Positions 35,501-45,447 of a DNA stretch of 64,000 nucleotides are shown here, in pieces. The position numbers were made by a program, and so were the translations under genes. Within the stretch, counting starts at the first letter, position 1. The number at the start of each line of letters is the position of its first letter. The notes beneath the pieces are model-generated. The model saw only the letters and a list, made by a program, of their open reading frames with translations, had not been told where the DNA came from and did not search any database. Location: positions 2,976,001 to 3,040,000 of the forward strand of contig JAPEIS010000003.1 in the NCBI GenBank assembly GCA_029531795.1, given 5' to 3'. The DNA is from Sclerotinia nivalis. Its lineage: Eukaryota > Ascomycota > Leotiomycetes > Helotiales > Sclerotiniaceae.

Positions 35501-35639
35501 AATCATGTTCTGAAATAAAACGAATACCAATTGTAGATCCAGAAGCATCGATTGCGAAATACTTTCTGGCGTTGGCGAATGAGATGTATTGAACTTTGGC
35601 CTCCTCGACAGGCTCGAGAACTATTTTCCAAGAAGCCAT
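32550..35639 (-). CDS. Large vWA-domain protein with Cys clusters
   Basis: Single exon, 1029 residues, ATG at 35639. The N-terminal 210 residues look like a von Willebrand A domain: a MIDAS-like D31-A-S33-G-S35 in YFAIDASGSTIG, a second strand IWFLLTDGEV and Rossmann-like alternation. From about 330 to 420 there is a charged helical, possibly coiled segment. Around 425-495 a cysteine cluster (CQICC, then QCICFQC) could bind zinc in a RING-like way, and another CxxxxC (LKCGVPDCGV) lies near 825. The C-terminal part is helical and unrecognised. The vWA fold usually mediates metal-dependent protein contact; ligase activity from the Cys cluster is only a possibility. Frame intact. Confidence 0.7.
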   Translation of the reverse strand: MASWKIVLEPVEEAKVQYISFANARKYFAIDASGSTIGIRFISEHDFADGIHEASLQKDKDTVTRWGSNCKDPTNWEQFSWAPDQGGTSPQFILRNRASMEAIHNADIWFLLTDGEVPDSEVHTLAGLGQEMGVFDCATVFLITSHMEYRPNHANVSVGITSYANCANALCLFKDYKSGQIYVIASKGSFATLDQAEDHDMWEKLTSFPNEAALIQRITELEIHVPTAETRISTPAHLNLGDEWNAAHSLSQPTLVDIEILLGAGVVSDKDRDLLLAYGALDALILACKSRGKLNELRSFLFAQKVEQLTIKLEDVSGAADIISQLAKPDISNEMKTILQSKLRNAHEANRNAYSAAQNDVQLHAVRDRNRAIDAALRALSDAEKSRFTAEMLSRRSNRARRAENISADSAIDVSVLDLEASGYRGECQICCGENEVLSIALKVLSADAMVANTDNFALDFPLAAGRFEANMDILSSQCICFQCALFGRPGYSIYGEEISAVIPTLEYTGSNKLYIHQQLYKSLNAGLKTGVPAMGQLFATILDRTLRKREWAGADAEHGDEIMDAEKRQRRSAITWLLNNILVHLRVRETFSELGQWTTYPFALTWAAQDFQREGLTAWCINYPVAGFMQLLRFGKTLNVFSDEIITDMKNTKLLHSFVSTSLSRLYTNMGKSRDWTKPLLKILYVEFNDDLIPKDLGGDASILKSVPRFWNTLMEFMPADDFLENWTEKEVTNMMPRIQILAFWLVYYQFAHTSAKTYFAQLRSKEPLALVLLDTKAAVPENAVSEILLGIFIESTPEFKNKDIYTSHANVIVPFASPFGASILKCGVPDCGVSFLPEEVTVKQIADGEVEWVPRLLDQVRKKRRDHLFDVFGVLGGDSKEKERNETGLPGVTKIPERPNEVHTCVHIGIAKTWAKLTRKEKRYLAGALRSSGTGSCDEEDDEVIREFVVKARKYICGIGRGNVYSATMERDITAVLPSFLGVLEMGLGMEGKDGGDVSLYEFDFGANKVEGKIKWEADDLRRKGFV

Positions 35640-37328
35640 GTTTGGTATGTAGCTCTCTTTGCTGCAAGAAAATGAGTTATGAGATATTTGAATAGTAGGT
35701 TGGCATCGACTAAATACAAATCAAATTGTTGGCATCAAATGGTATGATGCAAAGTTTAAAGTACTTTTAGACTATATTGATAAAGCCTATTCTTGATTGA
35801 TATATTCTGCATTGAAAGAGTGAGCTCCTTAAATAGGTACTTGAAAGCTTGTACGGCCCCTTATGGTCACATGACCCAATACGGTCATATAGTCACAGAC
35901 AAGTGGGAGTCATTTCGGCGTAGTGACTCTTCCCCGCATGGGTGGCCCCCATGCATTGATTCAATTGACATGCATTGTTTAGGCTGGATATCAAGCATAC
36001 AGCACTACTAGACAAAAGTTTTGGAGAGGCGTAACCTAACCTAGGCAAAATAATAAGCGAACAATCTCAAATAATGATTTTGTATCAATCAATCAATGTA
36101 TCTATCTATCCAAGACCAACCTGATTCTTGGATCAGATCAATTCATGTGATAAAAAGCTGGTACCGTATTGTCTGCTTAGAACGTTGAGTAAGAATTGCG
36201 GAGAAAGAGAAAACAAGGACGACGAGCACCCACGACCTGTAAAACAGCTGAAGCTTCCTCCACTACCTACCAATAATACGACGGTACACGGTATCACAGC
36301 CTCAACCATCACCCACGCGATCTGAGATGAACAAGGTATAGTTCCAAAAACAATCAAAAATATTTTTCAACACCTATTAGTAACGATCATTATAAAATGG
36401 GAACCTTTCGAAGCTCTTTTTAATCTAGGAAAGCAATTGCTAGCTGTGGAATATCAAAAATGGCCTTTCAAAGCTTTCTCAAACGCACTAAGATCAGGAA
36501 TAACGATACAACGTACAATCTCGAGTTTCAATAAAATCATGTTTCAGAATACCTCCCCCGCCTCTCTGCACTAAATATTGGTTCTAGTGAGACAATGCCT
36601 ATAAAGATTTCACATTTTCGCAATTCTACATTTTAAGGTACATTTAGCAACATTACAGGCCAAAAGGAAATGTATTCCAAGGGACCCAGAGGAAAATAAG
36701 ACATTGATCAGAATACAGAAGTATGGTTGCTTTTGTGATCAAATCCATGATGCCCTCTCGCGCCGAAATCCGCGAGCGATTCAGGTGCAATAGTCTACGA
36801 AGCTCAAACAATGATCACGACATTTCATGCCACCTCTAACCTCAAGCACATACCATACCTTCAGAGGCAAGCCAACAGACCGAGGCTGTGAAACATATGA
36901 AATACACATAGAAAAGTAAATTTTATCATCCGCAGTAGATTTTTATATATGAGATGTCAAAGTCAGAGAAGAATGGAGGTAGGTGGATTCATAAAAGCTG
37001 GCATGGTTGATGGGAAAGGCGAAATCATGAAAGGAACATATAGCATCAGTATAAGAGGATATTTCAAGTAGATTAAGAATATTTTCATTATTGTTAGGAG
37101 ATGAACTGGAAATTGGATTGCGGGTGATTCAGGAGGGAACGGATTGGCTGTTCCCGTGGAAAGAACGAATAGGTTCACAAAGGAATAATCCTTGACCCAG
37201 AACACTCTTCTCTATTTCTCCTCCCTTTCGTTGCAATATCAAGCGTGGAATCTAAGGCACAGAGCATATGCGATACAAAGTCAGGAATGAACATCAGGAT
37301 TATTGTCTTTCCCTTTGTGCTTCGAAAT
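35640..37328. other. Intergenic, no gene seen
   Basis: 1.7 kb; short frames only. Simple TCAATCAATCAATG near 36087-36100 resembles the tail of the SINE-like element but has no element attached. Confidence 0.45.
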
Positions 37329-38420
37329 CTAACAACGTTCGAGTGTGTACCGCCAAATCCGCCCCACAAGCCATCGCTGAGGGTGAGTCGCGGGAGATAT
37401 TGATGGCGGTAGGTATGCATACCAATCGTCCTCGGACCCCATACCAAATGTGTACAGTAGTTGTCTGGATTCAAAATAATCCGGGTAGAACCCGCTATCT
37501 TCCCAATCGATGACACCAGACAAAACATAATTTCCCCCTTCACCAGGCGTGACCATGATATTAGCTGGTCGAAGATCGCCATGACTGAATACGAAATTGT
37601 CTTCCCAAGCGGGGAGCAAGCTCCGCACGAAATTGACCCATGATGTGCTGGCTCGATGCGAAACGGCTGAAAAACAGAAGTTATCAAAATCTTCCGCCGT
37701 GCTAATGCCCTTCTTATGGAGTTGAGCTCCATAAGCGCCGTCTACCTTCACACCCTCACCGCGGACACCGCCCAAGCATTGCGAATCATGACTCAGCAAC
37801 CTTAGCTTGACGAACATTTCATCCAGTTGACTTTGGATCAGGAGTTTGTTGTCATGGGTAAGTGTACCCCATACCTGCTCCAGAGTTACGGATGGTATAT
37901 ATGTCATGAATATAATGTGGACATCGTTGAGTTTGACTAGACCATGGGGTTTCGGGGCGAGTAATGCAGGTGCGTTATCCTGCAGATATTGTAGTGATGT
38001 GTATTCAGTATAATCATCATTGCCGCGAATGATCTTTGCAACGAGATGATCGCTGCATTTGAGAACCACACCCCGCGTAGGCAGTTCGCACAATTTCTCG
38101 GAATTCAAAATCAGATGCTTCAAGGCGGATACCAAACATTGATTGCTTGTAACATCTTCGGCCGAGCTGCTTGAATCTAAGTGCACAATAAGACACGAGA
38201 TTGTTTCAGTTGACAATGGGTGAGCAATGGTAGCTGTACGGGCTCTGGCAGCAAGACCAGCACAGAAATCCGGTTCGGCATACGGAAGCTTGATGGGGAG
38301 TGGCTGTGGTCGATCCGTTAATTCTTCTTTGCGGAGCCAAGATCTTAGGTAAGTTTTGGGAATAAAATCGAGTAAATTGACATCGGGGTCCTCTTTCACT
38401 GCAGCTTGAAGACGCTCCAT
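37329..38420 (-). CDS. APH/protein-kinase-like phosphotransferase
   Basis: Single exon, 363 residues, ATG at 38420. The kinase-like fold is recognisable: probable ATP-binding Lys129 in LVAKII, catalytic loop SHGDLRPANIMV (His280, Asp282, Asn287) and metal-binding Asp305 in VIDWEDSG, followed by YPDY and a helical end. This is the fungal APH (PF01636-type) family, usually soluble, with substrates mostly unknown. The first 110 residues are an extra region without recognised domain. All catalytic residues are present, in contrast to the damaged APH-like gene at 20326-21416, whose loop (HND) differs; they are separate branches rather than recent duplicates. Confidence 0.82.
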   Translation of the reverse strand: MERLQAAVKEDPDVNLLDFIPKTYLRSWLRKEELTDRPQPLPIKLPYAEPDFCAGLAARARTATIAHPLSTETISCLIVHLDSSSSAEDVTSNQCLVSALKHLILNSEKLCELPTRGVVLKCSDHLVAKIIRGNDDYTEYTSLQYLQDNAPALLAPKPHGLVKLNDVHIIFMTYIPSVTLEQVWGTLTHDNKLLIQSQLDEMFVKLRLLSHDSQCLGGVRGEGVKVDGAYGAQLHKKGISTAEDFDNFCFSAVSHRASTSWVNFVRSLLPAWEDNFVFSHGDLRPANIMVTPGEGGNYVLSGVIDWEDSGFYPDYFESRQLLYTFGMGSEDDWYAYLPPSISPATHPQRWLVGRIWRYTLERC

Positions 38421-40039
38421 TGTCTTGGTATTCGACTTCGCCCTAGCAGTTGCTGAGTCAAGATCAAGCGATTCCCTATGGCATTAATATTAGCAATCCA
38501 TTTTGATGCTTATCTTTGCATATTAGGGTGGGGTGAGTGTGAATGAGTATTTGCATTGTCTTGCCTTCTCTCTTTAGACATCTCTTCGTAATTGATATTT
38601 TTTGGTTTGATATAGTTTGAAAAAGTGAAGAATTATCAATTTTGATGTTGTTCATTGTGTGTACATTGAATAGATCCCAGAACTCTTATTATAGTTTCTG
38701 AAACACGTATATGCACTAGTGTATACGCTAGTGGCAGCTCCGCTTGCCTTTGTATAGTTCATCTATAAGTGATTCTACAACCTAATAATATCATACACTT
38801 TATCCACTTCCAACAACCATGTATAAAGATGGTACCTTTTAGATGTGTAACTATCAAACAAACATACTTTTCAATATCTTGTACTTTTTTTTTTCAAAAG
38901 TTTACGGAAATAAAAAGGTGCTCCCTATTTAAAGTAACTATTTATGTGGAGCTGCAAGGGGGATATAACTCATCCTCCGGGGGAAACTTCTCAAGGAAAA
39001 GAATCATGTTTACCCCTCTTGATAATCACGATCTTATTTCTTCCCATTGCAGGACATCATGTTCATTTATTGGTCTTACTGTGTTCAACAAATTCTTTGT
39101 GTATTCGAATTGTATGATAGGCCAGTACAGACTACATAGCTCGAAAGGGGCGTAGCAAGAAAGTGTCTAAAATGACCCGACCAGGATTCAAAATTTTAAC
39201 TTTGAATCATAATCATGCTAGGCCCAATCAAGGCAGATGCTTGTCCGTAACCTTTTAAGAGGTTCTAATCTATCTGACTAGTTCTAAAGGGACCGGGGGT
39301 GAAAAAGAATCGATATCATTCATTAAAACGAGCTACAGGAGGTGAAAAGACGTAAGAGAGTGATCCCTTAAGGGAATATATCACTTTCAAATGAGGCTAA
39401 TGAATACATGCCAGCTCACCAATAATACCAACAAACACAATTTAAAGATCCTTTCGTATTCATCTTCTCTCTCCTCTCTACTATCCAACAGCTAATCTGA
39501 ACTCCACCATGAGTCCAAGTAAGAATCTCCATTTCAAGGAGAATACAGACATGTTGAAGAATGATATGATCAGAGGGATAAGGCGATTCTTATCAAGAAA
39601 GCATACAAACTAGGCCCATTTGAAGAAGTTGAAGTCACTGTCACAATCCTTTACGGTAATCAGTATCATACTTAGAAGTCTTCCAACAACGAATCATGAC
39701 CACCATCTATGGAAGATATTGTATGTAAAATCTCAATTTGGCAAAAGAATACCAATAATTGTAGCAAATAACATATCTTAGTATCAATCAATTCGACACC
39801 AAATGATATTGTAGAAAATATCAACAATCAAAAAATTTGGCCTTCTTCTTAACTCCAACTTCAAGCTATCAATAAGAACACCACAGATAATATAGATACG
39901 GAAGATACAGAAATTAATGACTTAATATAAGGAGAAAAACTCAACCCAATTGAAGAATTCAATTCAAACTCAGAGAGAGGGTGAATACCATATCTAATTC
40001 ATGACGAACTGACCTAACTATTCGTTCATTTATCTCCAG
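38421..40039. other. Intergenic, no supported gene
   Basis: 1.6 kb, becoming A+T rich towards 40 kb. The open frame at 38769-39155 has no domain. Confidence 0.45.
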
Positions 40040-40663
40040 CTCAATGTAATCCATCCATAAGCTCAATGTAACCCATCTCTCGTAGGAGGTTGATCGGATA
40101 ATAATAAATAATATAATAATAATACTATAATATTATTTATTATAATAGTGGAAGACTTAGTCGTATTTAGCTTAGGAGTGATCGAATATATGAACAATAG
40201 AATATTGAAGTCAGAATTATATATATATTGAATATTGAATTTTTTATCTGCTTATTTTTTTCGAAGAATTCTTTGAAGAAGATCTTCGTATTTATAGATT
40301 TTAATGAGATTCTACACTATTCTATGATTATAAATAAGATCGATTTAAATCGAATCTTATAGAATCATTTTATATAATAAAAGGAAATAATAACCAATAG
40401 TATTCAATCTGAGAATAAGAAAATTCTATATGCTTCCATTTCATTCTATTCCATTATAAATCATTCTGATATGATATATGATCGAAATTTTATATAATAA
40501 TAAAATTTAATAATATGAAATCATATTATTAATATATCACGTGATCATATAACTATTGGTTCGGTAAATATTATTAAGTGTTTTAATAACTTATTAGGAA
40601 TTCTCACACCATCCATAAGCTCAATGTAATCCATCCATAAGCTCAAGAATATCCTTCCATAAG
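40040..40663. repeat. 22-bp minisatellite split by an LTR; last unit is coding
   Basis: Units lie at 40040-40061, 40062-40077 plus 40609-40619 (one unit interrupted by the element at 40078-40608), 40620-40641 and 40642-40663. The last unit is the final seven codons of the leftward gene ending at 40643. On the minus strand each unit reads CTTATGGAWGGAT.. and ends TTGAG, so each copy carries the gene's TGA. Confidence 0.85.
40078..40608 (-). mobile_element. Solo LTR (copia-like)
   Basis: A 531-bp, very A+T-rich insertion. On the minus strand it begins TGTGAGAATTCC and ends CCTCCTACGAGA. It is bordered by a 5-bp duplication, CCATC (40073-40077 and 40609-40613). Taking out the element and one CCATC restores an exact 22-bp minisatellite unit, which proves the borders. 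5-bp duplication, TG start and no internal genes fit a solo LTR of a Ty1/copia-type element; the end is not the usual CA, so the class is inferred. Confidence 0.75.
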
Positions 40664-41140
40664 GGACTGCAGTTCTACAAACTTATCGTTTCCTACATCA
40701 AGAAAGCCCTGCTCTTCAAGTGCTTTAAGAGCATCCAAAACAAAATCCTGGCAGTTCCAGGCTTTAACCTTGTTTTTGATTTCGACGCCCCGGACTGTAT
40801 GCATTGCTGGCTGCACCTGCCCCCCTTCAATCAAACCAATATCGATGATCTGGTGCAAGCTCTTCGAATTCCGAGCGTCGCCCGAAAATTGATCATAATA
40901 GAATTCCTTGGTAGATTGTTTAACGTGGAGGATGGAACTCTTCGAACTGTCCTGCTCATCCTCGAAGAAAAGCGCCCAATGTTTGAATCCAAGATCCACT
41001 GAGAATATAACAACCGAGACCTTCTGGGAAGCCGCAGGAGTTTTCTCTTGAACCTCTTCGACCGGAACTTCGATCAGAGTCTCTTCTACTGGTGGAGGTG
41101 CTTGACTTTGGTCACGGAGACCTTCGGAACGGTGTGACAT
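40643..41140 (-). CDS. Small protein with HWAL and NC motifs (possible LRAT/NlpC-like)
   Basis: Single exon, 165 residues, ATG at 41140. Residues 1-40 are polar and Glu/Pro-rich. The core has HWALFFED (His54) and, 76 residues on, KAWNCQDFVLDAL (Cys130). A His in an early strand and a Cys at the start of a helix in an N-C-x-x-F-V context is the arrangement of the permuted papain-like LRAT/NlpC family (compare the NCEHFV box of LRAT proteins). If this is right it would be a thiol acyltransferase, hydrolase or peptidase; the match is short and rests on motifs only. The last seven codons are repeated downstream as a minisatellite with a solo LTR in it, which will lie in the 3' UTR. Confidence 0.6.
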   Translation of the reverse strand: MSHRSEGLRDQSQAPPPVEETLIEVPVEEVQEKTPAASQKVSVVIFSVDLGFKHWALFFEDEQDSSKSSILHVKQSTKEFYYDQFSGDARNSKSLHQIIDIGLIEGGQVQPAMHTVRGVEIKNKVKAWNCQDFVLDALKALEEQGFLDVGNDKFVELQSLMEGYS

Positions 41141-41392
41141 GGCGACGAACGATGACAGGATTTGACAGAACGACGATGATTTTCAGAGCTTAGGAAGGTA
41201 TCTTAAAGATTAGTTGATGACTTGTACAGGGGGATGGATGCAATACTTAGTTAGATGGTGCCTGAGAGAGCTGAGAAGTAGTAAGAGGCAACTACGGATT
41301 GATCGTGATGTTCTGGAAACCAATTCATAGGAATTGGGCATTCCTTATATACATTTCAAAAAAGTCATGTTCCTGGGGTTGCAAGGAAGAGA

Positions 41393-43663
41393 TTAACACA
41401 AAACAGTCAAAGAGCTGCACTTTTCGATTAAGAAGCTATGATCTTTGTGATAATGAGTAACAAAGATTTCAAGCATTGTGGCCAGTGGAATATCTTGATC
41501 AAGGGATTTTAATTCTGGAAATAACTTTCTTAGTGTCGAAGTAATGCTTTGGGATGGAATAGCTGTAGGCAAGCAGTTGATTGCATTGAGGTTCTTTGAA
41601 ATCATATCCTTGAGGTTTTCATCATCAAGAATGACAACTTCAGGCTTTGAGAATGCAAGCATATGTTGATTATTCCATTCCTGGTTGATCTGATCCAGTT
41701 GCTTCTCAAAATCTTTCAGTGTGCTTTGAATAATATGTTTATCTTTAAGTGCCTACCCGAACTTATTATGGTACATATTGTTTGAACCATTCCGTTGTTG
41801 CTATATTTCTTTGAGATTTCTCTCCAAGAATTCTTGGATTTCATTCATGATGATATGCTTTCTCATTTTGAAAGCCGGCATGATGTTTTGGACAGGAATG
41901 ACACCCAATGGGGTCTCTTGTGTGGCTTTGACCCAAGAATCGACCAAGCTGTAGCAGCATAATATAATGGGGAATATGCTGCATAGATAATGGAATAAGA
42001 TAGATTTAAGTTTAACGAAATGACCATGAATAATGTGCACCATCCTGGCATCGTGTATGCGCTGCGTATGTGGCGCTATGGATTTTAGAATTTGGGACAT
42101 TGCGAAAACACCTACCATAGTGCATCTCAACATCTTCGTGAAAGTCATTGAACCTGCTTCGCTGTTCATGGCCTTCGATACACATTCTGATTTGACTAAC
42201 GGCCCAGGATAGTGACCTGGCTCTCTCTGCCAATACATCATAGCATCTCATTCTGAAAATGGACCAACTATATTTCTCAACTCCTGCTCAAGTTCGCCGA
42301 GCCCAAAGTTGAAAGTGAGGCGGTCTGCAGTTGGGGTAAAACCTTCTTCGGCAGCATAACCTTGGTTCTCCCTTTCTTTAGCCTTTCTTTAGCATATTTG
42401 AGCTCATTATCTTCGATGGTCCAAATATCCCTGCCGCATAATCTTGATAACACGCAGGACAAAGTGACGAATCAAATTACCATCTCCAATGTCCATGCCA
42501 TAGTATGGGCTATAGATGAAATAATAAATCGGTTCAAGACCTTTGCGCTCGTGCTTCTTGAGAAACGACCTAGACATGCAAAGTTCCGATAGGACAAGTC
42601 AGAGGGCGGATTTATTAATGCGTGAATGATACGCGGCTGCCTCTGAGAAGTAGCCTTCTGGACGGGCTATAGCAAAGCCACGGAGACAGATGCTCAGCAC
42701 GTCGAAATCATCTATCATGCGCACATACATATCGCCCAAAACCCTTGAACGTACTTCGTTGTTTCGTTTTGTGAGAAAAATCGAAGAAGAAGGTTTGAAT
42801 GGAACGTCGCCATCAATGGTGGAATTCGAAACGCATCTGGGCGAAAAATGGCAGTGAAGGTCGAGATTGGGGACCTTAACCAAAACCCGTCAATGGAAGA
42901 AAGGAGATAGTTTTCAGGTGAAGATGACCAATGTAAGGTCACAATTGAGGCTCCAGGAACATATCCATCAGCGGGGGAATAAATGGAATTATCAGGTGAG
43001 TCGGGGAATTTGAAGGCCAAATCTAGGGAGACTCGACGAGATCCACCATTGATCGAAGAATGTGGAGCATTCTTGGGTGAATCAAAGCGTTGTGAGCTCA
43101 TAAATGGAGAACATGGGACAGACCTGGCTATGAAGAAATGTGGTGCATTCTCATATGAGAAAGGCAACCTTAAGGTCGTGAGTGGTGAGCTTGGAACAGA
43201 GTCAATATTTGAGTCGCTAAATTGGTATTTAGGAGAAGCTAGGAACATCGGGCTCCGCTGATAGCGATCTCTATTGCGCGAATTTTCATATGTAAACTAA
43301 GGAATGGCATAGTTTCAGAGAGACTTGTGCGATGATTGAAAGCTTGGGAAGCGATTGTAACTCGGCAAAATGTTGTTTGAGCATCCGACTTCGGAATGAG
43401 CAAGGCTGGTGTTGGGAATATCGAACCTCCGATAATGTGAGATGTAGCCACGGGCTTCATTGACGCCGGCTGCAAATCCGTTAACAACGTGATGGAAAGA
43501 TCCAGCGAGTGGATGTGTTTTTTCTCGGAATGTTGCGAATTTCAGGGTATTGAGTGTAATTGGTGGAAGCAGGGCTATACTGATATTTTGCGGCTGTGCG
43601 ACTATCCTCACCTCGATAGTCCATCGAACCAGCTGTAATGCCGAGACCTAGAGGTTCTGACAT
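41393..43663 (-). pseudogene. Degenerate gene with 26-residue repeats
   Basis: Coding-like text on the minus strand, broken many times. It starts near 43663 (MSEPLGLGITAGSM). Stops at 43315 (TGA) and 43297 (TAG) interrupt otherwise continuous text. A run of degenerate 26-residue repeats (about 43245-42785; pattern SP.N...SSIDG.....SP, aromatic end) follows, with a one-base shift near 42850. Then ARPEGYFSEAAAYHSRINK, a TGA at 42599, an open stretch to about 42420, and an 11-bp tandem duplication (CTAAAGAAAGG twice, near 42370-42400) that shifts frame. Next come GFTPTADRLTFNFGLGEL, another break at about 42244, and a final segment (41750-41393) beginning after a TAG acceptor. I do not recognise the family. 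Several stops fit C-to-T changes of CGA or CAG. Confidence 0.65.
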
Positions 43664-45033
43664 CTTTATGTCAGAGATATGGTATGAGAAGTAAGTGATT
43701 AAGTGGTGGAGATGAATATAAGTTGTTAGTAGGATGATATGATTTGTCGTGTTACTTGCCTAATGTCGCTGAAGTATTCATCTTTCTGTGGCATAGGTGT
43801 GAAGCTATTCACATGCATGTATATCAACGGTAGATAAAGATTCAAATATGAAGCAGGCCCTAGGATGGCTTCACCTCAAATTTTGATCTGGAGCTCAGGC
43901 CCTTTTCGCGAAGGCAGTCTTCCCAAGCTTAGTAATAGCTTTCTTTTACATATTCATACTGCTCTTCCACAAGTTTGAAATCATGATTCATACATTAGTT
44001 TAATATATTGAACATTATATGCATTTTAATTGCAGTCTTAATTACTCGCAGCACCGAATACCATTTGACCTGCTGTGTGAATTGAGGTTAGTTGAATCAT
44101 TGTCACTCTGAATCATCCCTTGCTCAAAGACTTCCTTAAAGATGCCATCCTCCTTCGTGGCGTCTCAGGCCTAGGCAATATTTTTTTTGGCTAGGTCCAG
44201 CCCCTGGAAGCTTCATAATTCGTTGTCACTGAATGCCCGGGTAAGCATCATGATGGTTTCAAGAGTTAGGGCTCGTTATATTGTTATTGTGTGCCGAGGA
44301 GGAGAGCTTGATATTGGAAATAAAGTAAATGGAGAGCGTACGTAGCCTCGAATCATATTCATACCCTTAAATACACATTTCGGGTCAAAGTAATGAATAT
44401 TTCCAGTCAGAATAAACACTTCGCGTCGTGTTGATAAGTATTCATAATTAAAACGAACATTTCGAGTCAAAACGCCTTCATTTACATTTCATTTGCAGCC
44501 ATTTTTGAAGCTTTCGAAAGGGACGTTACAGGGGGTGATATGCATAAATAGAGTCGATGTCCCCCCTTTTCGATTCTACTTTGAAAAGTATCAAATACAG
44601 CAAAACATCGAGATATTTAGAAAAGACCCACAAATCAACAAGACTTTCTCACAATCCCCAGCATCAACTTCCATACACCTCATATTATACATATCGAACT
44701 CTCTATACTTCATCTCATATTTACGTCATCAATCTTCCACTACTCGCAGCACACACTTCGCATATCAACCTCATACATCCAGAAATTCCACTCCCTGCTC
44801 GACTTCTATTATATGGATTAGAAGTGAGTATTGTATATCCCGCCATGATTCTATACTGATATATATATCAGAGCCATAACAACGCATTCTTACCTCCCTT
44901 AAAACTTCATCATTGCTGTATTCAGATATTCAAAGGTACTTCACTCAAAATATCTTCATTATCATATATCAACAGAGATTTCAGAACACTAGTGGTCTAA
45001 TACTGGCGATTTAGGATATTCATAATACACCAA
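43664..45033. other. Intergenic, no gene seen
   Basis: 1.4 kb; frames at 44493-44879 overlap without domain support. Confidence 0.45.
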
Positions 45034-45447
45034 ATGGATTTAAACATAACCACAATGTCTCAAGACCCGCTTGAACGAGATCCAACACCCAAACCAGTAA
45101 TGTGTGAAACTTGCACATATTCAATATCTAAATGTTGCGGCTGTGGAGTACGCCATCCTTACCCAAACAAATCGCCTTACTGTGCCAATTGCATGAGTGG
45201 GAGATCCTTTCACCGATGGGATAAGGTGTTAGAGGTCAGGGACAGAGACCCAGGGAGCATCGGTTGCATCCCTGGTAACTGCTTGCCTTATGGCGAAGGT
45301 ATTCAAGCGGGGAATCCTCGTATCGAACAAGTCCGTTTTGTCATAGAAACAGAAAATATTCGTGCTAAATACGACAAGAAAGAAAAATAGAGGGCTGAAG
45401 AGGAAAAAAGAAAGAAGCGTGAAGCGGGGCCTCAGACGCAAGTCTAA
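45034..45447 (+). CDS. Small Cys-rich, probably zinc-binding protein; possible early stop
   Basis: ATG at 45034, 118 residues to a TAG at 45388-45390. Cysteine pairs CETC, CCGCG and CANC between residues about 24 and 55 suggest one or two zinc sites in a small treble-clef or ribbon module; function is unknown. The same frame stays open past the TAG for 18 codons of highly charged text (RAEEEKRKKREAG) to a TAA at 45445-45447. It continues the Lys/Glu character before the stop, so CAG to TAG may have shortened the protein by 19 residues. Loss of a charged tail need not inactivate it. Confidence 0.55.

Noticed and set aside
36087..36100. TCAATCAATCAATG run as a third copy of the SINE-like element
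   Set aside because: No element body or duplication adjoins it; just simple sequence.
19075..45447. Reassigned stop codons (UAA/UAG as Gln)
   Set aside because: Intact neighbouring genes end at normal stops, including TAA, so the code is standard; the in-frame stops are lesions or errors.
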